Below, piece by piece: positions 37,276-49,676 of a DNA stretch of 64,000 nt. Location of the stretch: contig JAGUCH010000006.1 in assembly GCA_019096065.1 (NCBI GenBank), positions 144,001 to 208,000 of the forward strand. Reading direction: 5' to 3'. The notes beneath the pieces are model-generated. The model saw nothing but the letters and a program-made list of their open reading frames with translations. It had not been told where the DNA came from and ran no database searches. Both the position numbers and the translations under genes were made by a program. How positions within the stretch are numbered: the stretch's first letter is position 1; the number at the start of each line of letters is the position of its first letter. This DNA is from Paracyclopina nana. Its lineage: Eukaryota; Arthropoda; Copepoda; Cyclopoida; Cyclopettidae.

Positions 37276-38339
37276 TTTCATTATCTTTCTTTCTTTCTTC
37301 TCCATTATTTTGAGAACAGTCGGTTTGATTTAGTTTATTTTTATTATATCTGATCAATTTTCTCCTTAGCTATAAACATGAGGAATTGACCCAAAATCAG
37401 GCTCATTTGTTGTCCTTGAATCTTCCAATAATAGGCATAATTCTGTCTTGACAAAAGTGTCGACATTTGGATCATGATTACCACAATGATGATGATGGTG
37501 ATGCATCTCTTTTGCGTAACAAATCCCCTCCCATTACAACATGGTACAAAATGTACACACATAATGTTTATTATCGAGGAAAAATCTCTACTAGGGCAGG
37601 AAAACGGATGAAGAAAATGTGCTTGACAACTGCTCATCATCATGCATAAAACCTTTTTTTTTTTTTGACAGAAGAAAAAAAAACAGAAAGTTTCTTTTTT
37701 AGATTTTCCCATGAACATTTTTAAGTTATTAGTTTTTGGCAAGTTTTTGCTGAGATATAATGATTGAATAATATTTCCCAGCTTTAATATTTTTTGAGTT
37801 TTTTAACTGGGACATTTTTGCATTTAGCAGAATTTTTGGGCAGATTTCTCACTTTTGGCTTTTATTATTACTATTTTTTTTTTCGTTTCAGATTTGCCCA
37901 TTTTTGAGCCTTTTTACTTTTTTGAATTATTTTCAGCAAAGCACATTAAATGAAATAAGCTTCGAAAAATTATTCACAGTGGGAAAAAATGCGTTCTTGT
38001 TTTGCCCTATAATTTGCAAATGACCTTTTTCATTGTTGAAGATTTTCCAGGGATTTATGCTCAACTCACGATCAAAGTAATGTAATAAAGCAATTTAGCG
38101 TATAAGGATCTATTGACATTTCCACTTTTTTTTGCTTTTTTTTTCTGTGTGTGCTGCATTTTTTTTCCAGGCTCAAAATGTCACTTGAGCCCTTTGTTTG
38201 ATCATTTTCAGCTTTACAATAAGGTTCAAAAATGTTATAATTATAGCTGAGAACCTTATGAATATACCTTGAATACAACCTTAGAATGGTACCAAAAAGT
38301 ACTTGAAACCTTACAAATGTATAATCAGCATTAAGAGCC
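37276..38339. other. Intergenic, nothing recognised
   Basis: AT-rich with T-runs. No gene is supported. Confidence 0.6.
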
Positions 38340-39125
38340 ATGTTAAAGTGCCTAAAGTACCAATAACCTTATAAAAGCAACCAAAAGTTGTAAAAGTAGC
38401 CAAAAACCACTAAAAACACTATAAATGTACAAAAAGCACCAAGAACCAGAAAAAATATCAAAAAGTTCTCAGAATCATTTAAATGTACCAAAAATACAAA
38501 GAAACTTTAAAAGTACCAAAAGCGCTAAGAACCTCATATCATGAATGTACCAAATAGTACCTTGAGCTTTAAAATGTACCAAAAAACACCAAAGAGCCTT
38601 AAAAAAGTTACCAAAAGCATTAAAAGCCTTATTAATGTAACCAAATCACCTAATGTTCTTAAAGTACCTTGGGCAAACTGATGTTGCGAAACCACAAGTT
38701 AACTTTAAAAATGTACCAACATTAACAAATTGTACTGAAAGTACCAAAAGCCCTCTTAAATATACCATGCAAAAGCTCCCTAAGAACCTGAAAGTAACAT
38801 GTATGGGCCAACAGTGTGAAAATGTACCAAAACTACCAAAATGTACCAACATGCACAAACAGTTCTAAAATGTACCAAACAGTAAAAGGAGTACCCCCAA
38901 AATACCAAATGTACCAAGGTGTACCAAATTGTCAAAAATGTACCAGAAGTACTAAATTGTGCAAAGAGTACCAAAAAACATTTAAATGTTGCAAAAATAG
39001 TATAACACAAGTACCAAGAGTACCACAAAATGTACCAAAAGAACAAAAGTACCGAGACGAAATGTACCAAAATGTACCAAGAGTACCGCAATAAAAATGT
39101 TCCAAAAGTACCAAAAACCATAAAG
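38340..39125. repeat. Degenerate ATGTACCAAAAG array
   Basis: ATGTACCAAAA, AGTACCAAAAG and AAGAACC-like words recur with irregular spacing, becoming denser toward 39100. No fixed unit length is visible. Confidence 0.8.
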
Positions 39126-39169
39126 AAAAAAAATTATAACTAAGAATATTAATAATTTAAGAAGTTGAA

Positions 39170-39346
39170 CAGTTGAGTTTAGTGTTCCAGTTTGCCCCAG
39201 TGTGCCCTAGTTTTAGTTGTGCGGTACGTTACTGGTGTCGTCTTAGCGCCCGAACTTTCATCGTCTTCTCTCGGCGCTCATTTTTCCCGTCTTCAGTTTG
39301 AGTTCAGTTTGTTTTGCGCCGTGCTAAGAGAAAATATGTGTAAATC
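39170..39346 (+). promoter_or_regulatory. Candidate promoter and 5' UTR of the class C receptor-like gene
   Basis: A GC-richer island follows the preceding AT-rich array. CTTCAGTTTGAGTTCAGTTT at about 39292-39311 has two matches to the arthropod initiator (TCAGT). The ATG follows at 39347. This is inferred from position and motif only. Confidence 0.4.
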
Positions 39347-42269
39347 ATGAATTTCGTGACAACTTTTGTTCTGTTGATCGTGATTGCGTCTTCTCAGCTG
39401 ATTTTCGCTCAAGTTGAGAGCAACATAAATACGCTGAGATACGACGCTGAAGTAAACATAGGTAAGCATTTTTTTGAAAATTTGCTGAGAAGAATTTTGT
39501 TTGCTATTTTAAAATTTGCTAAGAATTTTGTTTACTGTTAAATAATTTGCTGAGATTTTTGTTTACTTTTTAATAATTTGCTGAGAATTTTGTTTACTTT
39601 TTAAACTTTTGCTGAGAATTTTGATTACTTTTATGAAAACTTGCTGAGAATTTTGTTTACTTTTTTAAAATTGCTGAGAATTTTGTTTACTTTTTGAAAA
39701 TTTGCGAAGAATTTTGTTTACTTTTTAAAAATTTGCTGAGTATTTTGTTCACTTTCTTGAAAATGTGCTTTTAACTTTGTTTACTTTTTGCTGAGACTTT
39801 TGTTTACTTTATTTAAGTATATAACTGAGACTTTTGTATACTTCAATTTGTTGAGAACTTTGTTTACTTTTTTGCTGATAAATTTGTTGAATTTTTTTTG
39901 CTGATAATTTTCTTGTTGAACTATAGCCCCAAAATTATATTTATGCTTACGTTTTTGATAAAACTTCTCAGCTTTTTGACAATTTTTGAATTAGCTGAGA
40001 TTTCCATCTAATTTTACAGTGTGTTTACTTAGTGATAATTTTGATGTGAGTCTGGAATTCGACTTTGGCCTTGCTGAGTCTTGTAAGGAAATGTAAATAA
40101 TTAGATCTAAATCCAGATCTCATTGAAGTTAATTGAGCTTAACATTAGCAGACTCTGCCATTTATTTTTTTTCCGCCCATTTTCCAGCTCAAATCATCAC
40201 TCACAACTTTCTTACTAGTCTTCTTTTGTTTTCGCATTTGGCTCGTGCCAAATTCTGACCTTTTCAGCCATTGCCAAAAAACTTGCAGAAAGTGCCAAAA
40301 AAAAATTTCCCCGTAACTCACAGAAATTTCAATTTGTAATTATTTCATGTTTATTTGGTATAAGCAGAACTTGTTAAGAATTCGCTTTTTGTGTGGCTTT
40401 TTTATCAACCATTTTTGGCCATTTTAAACATTATAACAATTTTTGTACATTAATATCAATTTTCGGAATTTTTTGCCCCTTTTTCACTTTTTTGTTCATT
40501 TTTAAATATTTTGACCATTTTTGACATTTTTTGTCCATTTTTGGCTTTTTCGTTTACTTTTGACATTTTTTGTCCATTTTTGACATTTTTTATACATTTT
40601 TTGTCAATTTTTTACAGTTTTGTCCAATGTTGACATTTTTTGTCCATTTTTAACTGTTTTGTCGATTTTTGACATTTTTTGACAATTTATAACCTTTTTT
40701 GTCAATTTTATGTATTTAATTATATATATAATATAAAATTGTTTTGACCATTTTTGATATTTTGTCCATTTTTTGTCCATTTTTGACAATTTTTGTCCAT
40801 TTATCACATTTTTTTGTCCATTTTTGACATATTTTGTCCATTTTTTGACTACTTTATTCATTTCTTGATTTTATAATTTTTTGGGTTTCTTTTAGAAGTT
40901 TTTCGTTCACTTTAGGCATTAAAGACATTTTGCCTGTTTTAATGTTAGCTTTTACAATTTGTTGTCTTGGGAAAAAGTAGCTGCAAAAATGGGATTTCGC
41001 AGTTTTCGCAATAATTAGTACATCTTGCAATCTTAGTTCGTAACATGAACCTGAATTGCTGACTAATGATGAGGATTTGCCTGCAATAAAATCCGCATTT
41101 CGTCACACACATTTCAATCTCGCGAGAAAAAGGAAAACTTTCAATTTTAATTGCTGCACTTTAATGGCAAAACTACTTTCGCCATTGAATGAATTTTAAT
41201 GAGAAATTTCGGAAAACTCATCAGCTGATTTTATCACCTAATTTATTCAACATTAATTTGTTGAATCGAAAGCTCTACGGGGCTCTCAGCAATTTTTTCT
41301 GCCATGCTATTCTCAGCATTTTAATGCTGAGAAGTTAATAGTAAAACTGATTGACTCGGTAATAATAAAACAGATTAACTCATTAATAGTAAAACAGATT
41401 GACTCAGTAATAGTAAAACTGATTGACTCAGTATTTGTAAAACTGATTGACCCAGTAATATTAAAAACTGAGAAGCAGAGTTATAGAAAAATCGAATAGT
41501 TCTGCGAAAGTAAAACAGAAAATAAGTTATGCTTAAACTGAGTAACGCAGGAATTGTAAAGCTGTGTAACTCAGCAATAACAAAACTGAGAAAATCTGAT
41601 ATAGCAAACTGAGAAAGTGGTTAATTGAACCGTTAACAAACTCAGTAAAAGTACAAATGAGTTGCTCAATAATAGAAAAACTGAGTGACTCAATAATAGT
41701 TAAAACAAGTGACTCAGTAGTAGCAAAACTGAGTGGCTCAGTAATGGTAAAACTGAGTGGCTCTGTAAAATTAAAAATTAGAAGCTCAGTTAAAGAAAAA
41801 CTGAGTGGCTCAGTGATAGCAAAACTGAGCGACTCAGTAATAACAAAACTGAGGTGCTCAGTAAAAGTAAAATTAGAAGCTCAGAAAAAAAGAACTGAGT
41901 AGCTCATTGATAGTAAAACTGAGCGACTCAGTAATGGTATAAGTGAGTGACTCAGTAATTTTAAAGCTGGGTAAAACTGAGTAGATCATTATTTGTCACC
42001 CTAAGTAGCTCATCACAGAAAACTGAGTAACTCAGCAGTAGTAAAACTGAGTAACTTTACAAGGATGATTGTTGTCTTCTTTTCAGGTGTGCTCGTGAAT
42101 CTGCACAGCGGCGCACGCCGGGGGAAATCAGCTGACGATGACAATCAGCTGTTGACCGGCCGTTGCAGTAACGGTGCTTTGAACGCGGACACGTTACAGC
42201 AAGTTGTGGCCGCAAAGTGGGCAGTTGACGTGATCAACGCCCAATCTGGACCAAATGACCTCAAAATTG
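39347..42269 (+). CDS. Class C receptor-like protein, first two exons only
   Basis: Exon 1 (39347-39461) encodes a signal peptide, MNFVTTFVLLIVIASSQLIF, then AQVESN. After a 2.6-kb intron, exon 2 (42087-42269) joins in phase. The joined sequence has VNIGVLVNLHSG, then CSNGALNADTLQQVVAAKWA and VDVINAQSGPNDLKIG. That is the first strand and helix layout of the ANF-receptor ligand-binding fold seen in metabotropic glutamate-type and related class C receptors. A clean GT donor ends exon 2, so the gene continues. I found no later exons in the window, so they lie in unread sequence downstream or are lost. Confidence 0.65.
39462..39935. repeat. Degenerate ~30-bp array TTTGCTGAGAATTTTGTTTAC
   Basis: This motif recurs roughly every 30-35 bp at the start of the long intron of the class C receptor-like gene. 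Confidence 0.85.
40430..40865. repeat. Degenerate array TTTTTGACATTTTTTGTCCA
   Basis: Units of about 20-25 bp with the words TTTGTCCATTTTTGACA. The core resembles the 16-bp minisatellite at 36490-37275 (GTCCATTTTGACA). Confidence 0.8.
41335..42062. repeat. Degenerate ~25-bp array GTAAAACTGAGTGACTCAGTAA
   Basis: AAAACTGAGTGACTCAGTAATAGT-like units fill the 3' end of the long intron, up to the exon 2 acceptor. Many copies contain TGACTCA, the AP-1 core. I read that as a property of the repeat and not as regulatory evidence. Confidence 0.85.
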
Positions 42270-42429
42270 GTGAGTTTTTTTCTGAATTGCTCAATGTGGG
42301 AAACCAAGACTAATTAATTTCCCAGAGGAACTCACGTGAGCTCACTTTAGCAAAGGTCAACATGGTTTACAGGCCTTTTTGCTGCTTAAAAAGAGGATAG
42401 CATGTTTTTTCTGCGAAGATCTACCAAAT

Positions 42430-43175
42430 TGGTATGAAACTTCAATTAAGATCTACTCTGGTAATTAAGATCTACTCTGATAAATAAGATCTACTATGCT
42501 AAAAAAATCTCCTCAAATACTTAAGATCTACTCAGCTTATTAGGATCTACTACAGTAATGAATAACTACTCGGTTTTTAAGATCTACTCAGCAAATTAAA
42601 AGATGATCTACTTGACCGCTAGTGATCAACTTAGTAAGTCAAGATCTAATCGGTTAAAAAAAGATGGATTCAATAAATTAAGATCTTATCAGGTGATTTA
42701 GATAGTTTAGCCCTACTAAGATCCAAGATCTGCTCGGATAATTAAGATCTACTCAACTCGAGATCAACTCAGCATGTTGATCGACTAAGCTAGCTATATT
42801 CCACTCAACCGCTAATGATCTACTCAATAAAATAAGATCTAATCATCCTAATCTCTTCAGGTGATCAGGATCTACTCTACTGATTAAGATTTTAGATCCA
42901 CTCGTCAAAAAAAAAGCTCTACTCAGCAAGATTTACTCATCTATCTTATCTCTACTCAGCTAATTAAGATCTACTCAGTCAATTGAGATATACTCAGCTA
43001 ATTAAGATCTACTCAGCTTATTTAGATCTACTCTGCTAATAAAGATCTACTCAGTCAATTGAGATATACTCAGCTAATTAAAATCTACTTAGCTTATTAA
43101 GATCTACTCTGCTAATCATGATCTATTCAACTTGGTTACATCTACTCAGCTGATTAAGATCTACGCAGCTGGATA
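42430..43175. repeat. Degenerate ~20-bp array AAGATCTACTCAGCTAATT
   Basis: AGATCTACTC-bearing units recur about every 20-30 bp just after exon 2 of the class C receptor-like gene. Confidence 0.85.
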
Positions 43176-43720
43176 AGCTCTACATCGATAAATATTGCAT
43201 AAAATCGAATGTTTTCAAAATCAAGTTAATTTTAGATCTTTTAGGAAGCAAATTTGTATTACTTCATAAGATAATGAAGATCTTATGAAGTAAGCTCTAT
43301 GCATTGAGCTTTAAAAAACAAAATGATAAGACCTACTCATTTTTTCGTTGGAGGAAAAGCAAAAAGAGTCCTACTTTCACTCTCCTAATTGAGCTTCTCA
43401 TGAAAAATCAGGCATTTCTTCCTTGATTTGAATGTTAGAGCTGCTCTTGATATGGAGGGGTTAAAAAGTTGAGCATAATTTGTTTACATTTTTCCCACGT
43501 GGATCGTGACGCAACTTCCGGTTGTTAATGGCTGTGAAACAAAACTTTTCCGAGATCTTCCAATCAGGATCACATTATTTGACAGTAGAAACTGAAAGGC
43601 TGATTCGAGAAATCGTTGTCATCGTAAGGAAAGTTTTATTATTAGGAAATGGCAAAGTTTTACAACTTCAAAATTGCCTGTTTTGAGCAAATTTTGAGTT
43701 TAGTAGCATTTCATATACTT
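43176..43720. other. Unique AT-rich spacer
   Basis: No array and no exon could be supported here. A GC-richer patch at 43494-43560 was checked and left uncalled. Confidence 0.5.
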
Positions 43721-45110
43721 AGCAAGTGTGGCTACTCAGTTGGCTCAATTTTGCTCAGTCATCTCAGCTAACCAAATTTTTTTACTTGGCTTACTGAATA
43801 TCTCAGTTGACATAATCTACTCAGTTTTCAGAAAACTCACTTAACTCAGTTTGCTCATTTTCTCAGATTACTCAATTTTTCGCACAATTATTTCAGTTAA
43901 CTCACTTAACTCAGTTTGCTCATTTTCTCAGCATACTCATTTTGACCGCTCGTCCAGATAATTTATTCTACTCAGTTTGCAAATTTTCTCAGCTGACCCA
44001 TATTGAGTTGAGTCAGCTAGCTCATTTGCATGGTTGACTCAGCATGCTCAGTTGAGTCTATTTGCTCAACTTTACAGCTGACTCAGCTTGCTCAGCTACT
44101 CTAGTGATTCAGCTGACTCAGTTGATTCAGCTTGCTTAGTTTGCTTATTTTTACCAATTGACCAGATTATTTAATTTGGTCAGTTTGTGTATTTTCTCAG
44201 CTGACTTAGCCTGCTGAGTTAAGTCCTTTGCTCAGTTTTTCTCAGTTTGCTCATTTGCATAGTTGATTCAACTTGCTGAGTTGAGCCAGTCTGCTTATTT
44301 TCACACAGCTGACTCTTGATTCTCAACTGACTCAGTTGATTCAGCTTTCTTAGTTGAGTCAGATTGCTTAGTTTGCTCATTTGCACAGCTGACTCAGCTT
44401 GCTCAGTTGACTAAATATGAGCAAACTGTTTTTTGTCATTTCAGCAAATTTAGTCAACTGAGCAAGCTGAGTCAGCTGTGCAAATGAGCAAACTAAGCAA
44501 TCTGACTCAACTAAGCAAGCTGAATCAACTGAGTCAGATTGCTTAGTTTGCTCATTTGCACAGTTGACTCAGCTTGATCAGCTGACTCCATTTGTTGAGT
44601 TGTCTAAGTTTGCTCATATTTAGATTCAGCTTGCTCATTTGCCTCAATTTCTCAGCTTGCTCAGTTGAGTTCGATTGCTCATTTATCTCAGTTGCCTCAG
44701 CTTGATCAGTTGTCTCAGTTTTCTGAGTTGTCTGAGTTTACTCTCATATTCAGATTGCACAGCTTGCTCTATTGCCTCCATTTCTCAGCTTGCTCAGTTG
44801 AGTTAGATTGCTCATTTATCTAAGTTGCCTAAGCTTGATCAGTTGCCTCAGTTTGCTCATTTTTAGCTTGCTCAAGTGTCTCAAATGTTCCGCTTGCTCA
44901 GTTGACTAAATTTGCTGAAATGACTCAGTTTGCTCATATTTAGATTGCTCAATTGCCACAATTTCTCAGCTTGCTCAGCTGAGTAAGTTTGATGAATTGA
45001 ATTAGATTGCTCATTTATCTCAGCTTGATCAGCTGACTCAATTTGCTGAGTTGTCTCAGTTTGCTCCTATTAAGTTTGCTTAGTTGGCTCAGCTGGTAGC
45101 TGAGATGTTA
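43720..45110. repeat. Degenerate array CTCAGTTTGCTCA / GACTCAGCTTGCTCAG
   Basis: About 1.4 kb of words drawn from CTCAGTT, TTGCTCA and GACTCAGC, with no fixed period. It contains a long palindrome at 44325-44535. Confidence 0.85.
44325..44535. repeat. Palindrome with 90-bp arms and a 31-bp loop
   Basis: The left arm 44325-44414 and the right arm 44446-44535 are reverse complements with very few mismatches (for example CTTTCT against CTTGCT, and one near the loop). The loop is 44415-44445. The arms are made of the surrounding repeat but are far more alike than chance. Confidence 0.9.
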
Positions 45111-45944
45111 GTGGTTAACTAGCTATTGAGTGAAAATGAACAATTGCCATTTATTCATAACCTAAAAACTTAATTAGCAAGACATGTCAAAATTGACATC
45201 AAGGAAATGCATTTGAATGGTGAAGAATCAGTGTGCACTGTAAACAAAGGTCATGTGACAATTCAATGCAGGCCACTGTGAAAAATAACAATAATGGGTC
45301 TTCCTCTTCTTTTGTGAATCCTTAATTCATGCATAATAAAAGAATTTCAAGGTTGGAAAACTTGTCAAATGGGCTGAAGAAGAAAAACGGAGCTGGGAAT
45401 TTTTGGCACAATGTTTGAAAGGAAATCAAGGCTACTTTGCATTTTCCATAATTATTAAAATTGATTCAAAACTTAATTTCAATTTATTTTGTTCATTTAG
45501 GCTTAAACTTATAAGATACAAAGGAAAAGGCAAATTAATGCAATTTGACCTATTTAATTGCTACCCAATGAACTTTTCTTGATCTTGATGAAAAATGAGC
45601 TGTTTTTGTTCCAAGGTTGAAATTCAGCATTTTTGGCACAAGTTTCATGCCAATATGCAAATAATAGATTATATTAAGGAACTTAGGAGCATTTTTCCAA
45701 AAACGGATTTTTAACTTCTTTTTGTTCTTCAAACCTACATTTTTTGCTACTTAGATGTCCAAGGCTGGGATGATTTGAGTGGAGGCACTTATTGAAAAAA
45801 AAACTTGCAAAACCCGAATAGAATTAACGTTAGAATAATGGCTTATAGGTGGTCAAAGGTGTAGTTGAAGGTGCTTTGTGGAAGGTCTAATTGTATAGGA
45901 TTGATAGGTGAAGGTGTAAAGCTATCAAAGTACAAGTTAAATAA
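45111..45944. other. Intergenic, nothing recognised
   Basis: AT-rich. No exon is supported on either strand. Confidence 0.5.
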
Positions 45945-48259
45945 TTAGTAGTTTGTGTATCCATTGATGAGATAATCGATAATAGAAAAACTATCAAAGA
46001 CTCCCACAAAATTTCTCGGCACAGAATATGGCTGAGTGTTGAGCTGGGTGAAAATGCAGTCTGGGTCACAGGAGAATGAGTATATCTTATTTGTTGCACC
46101 ATTGTAACCACCCGACAGAATCAGCTTTCTATCAGACCATTTTGCGATGAACACTCCATCAACAGCGCCATCTGGGTAATCGGGGCCTGTAAAAGTACAC
46201 TGCATCAAAATGAAACTAATTCATGCATGAAAATTGAAGGAAATATGTATTGCACGTGCAAGTTTTATGCGAAAGATTTTTGGGTACCAGGTAAGTAAGT
46301 TGATGATCCAATGGTAAGAAGCTCAGTCGTTCCATAGCTTGAAATCCCACTCGTGATCATGAAAATCCTTGAGCCACTTGAGCTCTCCACAATTTCACAA
46401 GCTGCCCTTTCTCTTGCTGTGCTTAGATCAGGCAATGACTCCAAAGATTCCGTTACAAAGTTGTACTGGAATGTATGCTGTACTTTATCACCTAAGAAAG
46501 CATTGTTTGCTTCAAGCACTAATAAAGGCATGATAATACATTGAGCACCTGTGAATTCGACATATCCACCAGCAAAGATGACATTTTCATCATCCAACAT
46601 GGCTGCGCACATGCCCTCAGTGAAATAGAAATCTGTGCCTGGCAATGTAAAATAGGTTGGTCCAAATGTCGCTGAGTTGTTACTGATCCACTCAGTTGTG
46701 TTTGTCATGGACCACTTAAAGATTTTTTATACATTTGAATTAGTTTTGAATTCAATTGTTTAATATCAAATTACCTGTGGATAGTTAGTCCATCCCCCCA
46801 CCAGCCCACACAGGGCCAGTGACGCTTTATTTCGTCCGGTTTGATTTTTCCGTCAAATAGAAGCTGCTACAATGGCGCTCCAAAATAATAGCAAAATTTG
46901 ACTTTTCGGCCTCCCAAAACTTCCAAGGTTGCAAAATGTAGCAGCTAAATTCAACTGGAATCAAGTATTTGAGTGTCAGGGAGACTCATAAGCCATGAAT
47001 TTTGGTGATCCATGCTGATCCAAGAAAGAACAGCATATTTTGTTCTAATTTTATTCTAGAAGATGAACAGCTTTTTTGAGGCTGATTTGGAGGCAATTAC
47101 TTTTAGGCAAGATCAACTACAATTGCTTGAATACTTTCAGCAAGATCAAAAATCATACTGAAATGCAATTTTTTTTAGGTGTGCAGCTTAGAACAGGTTG
47201 TTTGTCACCATTTTCTTAACCATACTTTTTTGCTGCTTTTTTCCAAGTTTTGACTTGGTCTCAAAAATCAGACATTTATGATCAGCTGAACTGAGTTCAT
47301 ATGTCTCTGCTGAGTGAATTTGGATGAGTTGGACCATAAACTAAGTGTTGAAGCAAAAAAAGTCGAAAAATACTGATTTCCGATTTTGGCCAAAACGGAC
47401 GAAATGAAGCCTCCCTGGCCTAGTGTGCAGCCAATTATGAGTTTGATTGACTTTTACCAGAGTTGCATAACTTCTGCCATGGTTCAAAGGCGTAACCTAA
47501 TTGAAAAAAATACACTTATCATAAGTAGCAAATATAGTACGTCAATAAGAATCTTTATTTGAAAAATCAAATTGCTACAAAGTTAAAACTCACTGTGGTC
47601 TGATGGGTGATATCTGTGCAAACACTTTCGCCATAAGTTGGGTCATAGTCACCACCGCAAACCAATAAGTAAGGATCATTAGAATCTGTATCAAGCACCA
47701 TTGTAGTTGACCCCCTTGGAATTGGATGCAAATGACTGATGCTGTATGTTGCAATTAGAGCATCAGCATTCAAACCAACGACATAAATATATGCATATTC
47801 ATCATCAAGGTCCATCAGTAACAAAAAGCTATCGTTCATGAACATGTCAATGCTTGTTGTTGTCTCTTCTTCACTAGTTGATTCAGAGCTAGTTGATACA
47901 GAGCTAGTTGATTCAGAGCTAGTTGTAGTGGTTTGCATAGTGGTGGTTGCATCTGCCACTGTGGTTGTATTTGTTAAATTTGTTGAAGTCATCTTTTTAT
48001 TGGTGAAATGGACAATCAGAAAGATGCATACACCCAAAATAAGGAGGTAAATGACAATGAGGATCAACCATGCTGCCCTAAAACAACCAAAATCAATCAA
48101 TTGTAAGCATGCAAGTTCAATTATTTACCCTTTAGATATCTTGCTTTTTTCTTTCAAATCAACAATGCCTTTGGAAGGTTCTTTTGAGGCCTCCCATGCT
48201 GAAGGTGAGGGTGGCCCTGGCACCAGATAAAAGAACCTTTGAGTGTCCTCTAGATTCAT
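45945..48259 (-). pseudogene. Type II membrane kelch protein, exon 3 broken by a MITE
   Basis: Exons 48259-48129, 48077-47594, 47496-46775, 46714-46288 and 46186-45945. Residues 1-44 are cytoplasmic. AAWLILIVIYLLILGVCIFL is a membrane anchor. A Ser/Thr stalk follows (TTTTSSESTSSVSTSSEST), then a kelch propeller (LLVCGGDYD, VIFAGGYVE, LILSGGYNG). There is no signal peptide, so the topology is N-in. Exon 3 holds a 621-bp element plus a 5-bp duplication between the codons for NWL and VGGW. Without that 626 bp the frame and all phases fit (459 residues). The remaining exons show no stops, so the break is recent or the element is spliced out. Confidence 0.75.
46807..47427. mobile_element. 621-bp Transib-like MITE
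   Basis: The left end is CACACAGGGCCAGTGACGC and the reverse complement of the right end is CACACTAGGCCAGGGAGGC. The inverted repeat is about 32 bp with mismatches and reaches ATTTCGTCCG. CAGCC at 46802-46806 and 47428-47432 is a 5-bp target duplication. The paralogous exon at 49349-49444 has a single CAGCC with no insert. CAC-type ends and a 5-bp GC-rich duplication are Transib features. No coding capacity is seen. Confidence 0.8.
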
Positions 48260-48505
48260 GTTTTTTAGCTAGAACCGTAATACTAGCTTGAATGCTAGCA
48301 CAAGGCCAATTGAGAAGTAATCAACAGAAAATTGGTTACCCAGCAAATTGGCTTACTTTTCAATTATCAACCCTGGTTACAAGTGCTAATTAAAAATATT
48401 AAATATATTAACTATAAATAGTATGCAAAGTAGTATTAACTGCTTGATCAAGTATCATAATTGATATTGTTTTACTTGCTCTTTTGAAAAAGGTATATTT
48501 AATGT

Positions 48506-49676
48506 TCATGATACACCTGAAGATCCAGTTGCACCATACATGAGGTTATCAATTATAGCAAGACTATTGAAGATTCCCACAAAATTTCTCGACACAGAAG
48601 CTAGCTGAGTGTTGAGCTGGGTGAAAATGCAGTCTGGGTCACATGAGAATGAATATATCTTATTTGTTGCACCATTGTAACCACCCGACAGAATCAGCTT
48701 TCTATCAGACCATTTTGCGATGAACACTCCATCAACAGCGCCATCTGGGTAATCAGGGCCTGTAAAAGTACGCTGCATCAAAATGAAACTAATTCATGCA
48801 TGAAAATTGAAGGAAATATGTATTTCACGTTCAAGTTTATGCAAACAATTTTTGGGTATACCCGGTACGTAAGTTGATGATCCAATGGTAAGAAGCTCAG
48901 TCGTTCCATAGCTTGAAATCCCACTCGTGATCATGAAAATCCTTGAGCCACTTGAGCTCTCCACAATTTCACAAGCTGCCCTTTCTCTTGCTGTGCTTAG
49001 ATCAGGCAATGACTCCAAAGATTCCGTTACAAAGTTGTACTGGAATGTATGCTGTACTTTATCACCTAAGAAAGCATTGTTTGCTTCAAGCACTAATAAA
49101 GGCATGATAATACATTGAGCACCTGTGAATTCGACATATCCACCAGCAAAGATGACATTTTCATCATCCAACATGGCTGCGCACATGCCCTCAGTGAAAT
49201 AGAAATCTGTGCCTGGCAATGTAAAATAGGTTGGTCCAAATGTCGCTGAGTTGTTACTGATCCACTCAGTTGTGTTTGTCATAGACCACTTAAAGATTTT
49301 TTATACATTTGAATCAGTTTTGAATTCAATTGTTTAATATCAAATTACCTGTGGATAGTTAGTCCACCCCCCCACCAGCCAATTATGAGTTTGATTGACT
49401 CTTACCAGAGTTGCATAACTTCTGCCATGGTTCAAAGGTGTAACCTAATTGAAAAAATTACACTTATCATAAGTAGCAAATATAGTACGTCAATAAGAAT
49501 CTTTATTTGAAAAATCAAATTGCTACAAAGTTAAAACTCACTGTGGTCTGATGGGTGATATCTGTGCAAACACTTTCGCCATAAGTTGGGTCATAGTCAC
49601 CACCGCAAACCAATAAGTAAGGATCATTGGAATCTGTATCAAGCACCATTGTAGTTGACCCCCTTGGAATTGGATG
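48506..49676 (-). pseudogene. Kelch propeller half, near-identical paralogue, 5' end lost
   Basis: Pieces 49676-49542, 49444-49349, 49288-48862 and 48759-48506 match exons 2-5 of the gene at 45945-48259. Exon 4 is almost identical over about 430 nt. Exon 3 is intact (LVRVNQTHNWLVGGWTNYPQ). The C-terminus differs after NTQ. Upstream, exon 2 stops at HPIPRGSTTM, where a 1.97-kb unit begins. The 5' half is probably the gene piece at 51651-52904. A copy that transcribes through the unit cannot be excluded. Confidence 0.7.

Noticed and set aside
38816..39114. Open frames within the GTACCAAAAG array on both strands
   Set aside because: Repeat-derived composition (Val/Pro/Lys or Tyr/Phe/Leu), no neighbouring exons.
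41335..42062. Clustered AP-1 sites (TGACTCA) as an enhancer
   Set aside because: The word is part of the tandem repeat unit, so its clustering is explained by the repeat.
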